Assembly (NCBI RefSeq): GCF_022539315.1
Contig: NC_066313.1
Location: forward strand, 24,837,059 to 24,901,058
DNA from: Serinus canaria
Lineage: Eukaryota > Chordata > Aves > Passeriformes > Fringillidae
Direction of reading: 5' to 3'
Length of the DNA: 64,000 nucleotides
The position numbers and the translations under genes were made by a program. The notes under the pieces are model-generated. The model was given only the letters and a program-made list of their open reading frames with translations, was not told where the DNA came from and made no database searches. The number at the start of each line of letters is the position of its first letter. Position 1 is the stretch's first letter. Positions 63,532 to 64,000 of the stretch are shown here, in pieces.

Positions 63532-64000
63532 GCTGCGGGCGGCGGGCGGCACCGGCGGGGCAGGAGGAGTTGCGGAGGCGCCTTCCCCGGCTCCGGCTCG
63601 CTCGTGAAGGGAAGGGAAGGGCTCCCCCTCGCCCCGACCCGCCAGTCCGCGGCTCCACCCCCGGCCCGGCCCGACCCCCGCCCCGGGGCCGACTCCTCCC
63701 CGGCCCCCGCCCGCTCCCCGCCGCCCCTCAGCGGTGCCCCCGTCCCTCCCGCCGCCGGCCCCTCGGCGCCCCACGGCGACCTCGGCGGCCTTTGAAGGCA
63801 GCAGGAGGCTGAGGGGCGTCCAGGGGACTCGGCTGCCGTCCCACAACGCCCGGCTTCACAGCCCCGCCGGGCAGAACGCGGGTCCGGGGAGGCTCCCCGA
63901 GCCCTGCCCCAGTGGGGGTTCCCGAGGAGTGGCGACAGCCGTGCCCGGGCGCGGATGCCCGCCAGCCGGGTCAAGAGCATCCCGCCGAGGGGTCGCAGCC

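Larger units (their letters stand above)
63140..64000 (-). promoter_or_regulatory. CpG island and promoter of FSTL1
   Basis: Very high GC and CpG density starts about 63140 and continues to the window edge, covering exons 1 and 2 and the upstream region. Multiple GC-box-like CCCCGCCC sequences occur around 63660-63720. No clear TATA box is visible on the minus strand. The 5' UTR must lie above 63531; its start cannot be fixed by eye. Confidence 0.75.

Noticed and set aside
63046..63846. Long GC-rich open frames on both strands over the FSTL1 promoter
   Set aside because: High GC removes stop codons. The translations are Pro/Ala/Gly/Arg-rich low complexity and not in the FSTL1 frame.
1..64000. 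Prokaryotic-type systems (operons, CRISPR arrays, insertion sequences, integrases) and nested RNA genes
   Set aside because: I saw no regularly spaced direct repeats, no bacterial-type gene packing, and no tRNA cloverleaf or rRNA sequence. Spliced genes and CR1 elements explain the window as bird nuclear DNA.

Overview
The window is vertebrate nuclear DNA, most likely from a bird. It has multi-exon genes with GT-AG introns, two CpG-island promoters in otherwise CpG-poor DNA, and several decayed CR1 LINE fragments of the avian type. I cannot name the species. There is no operon structure, CRISPR array, tRNA or rRNA gene, and most open frames here are chance frames in introns.

Two genes are recognisable, both on the minus strand. 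LRRC58 enters from the low-coordinate side: only its first coding exon (8523-9034) is in the window, with its CpG-island promoter and the first 8.5 kb of its first intron. FSTL1 (follistatin-like 1) is complete in its coding part: eleven exons from 63531 down to 14827, giving a predicted 315-residue secreted glycoprotein. The order LRRC58-FSTL1 on the same strand matches human 3q13.33.

Layout: 1-8522 is LRRC58 intron 1, with a CR1 fragment next to the exon. 8450-9420 is the LRRC58 CpG island and first exon. About 9.4-11.7 kb is intergenic, with another CR1 tail. About 11.7-14.8 kb is the inferred FSTL1 3' UTR. 14.8-26.1 kb holds FSTL1 exons 11 to 3. 26131-63371 is one 37-kb intron. 63372-63531 holds the signal-peptide exon and the start-codon exon. 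63140-64000 is the FSTL1 CpG-island promoter.

The FSTL1 gene model is coherent. All splice phases join, the total is 948 coding bases, and the product has a signal peptide, a follistatin-like domain, a Kazal domain, an EF-hand pair, a VWC-like segment and a charged tail. Its oddities are a GC-AG intron, a start codon that forms the last three bases of exon 1, and a longer linker near the C-terminus. Within the big intron, the most interesting unexplained signals are an isolated CpG-rich patch near 59.0 kb with a plus-strand splice donor, and an AT-rich stretch near 43.6 kb that looks like a conserved non-coding element. I found no clearly new biological system.
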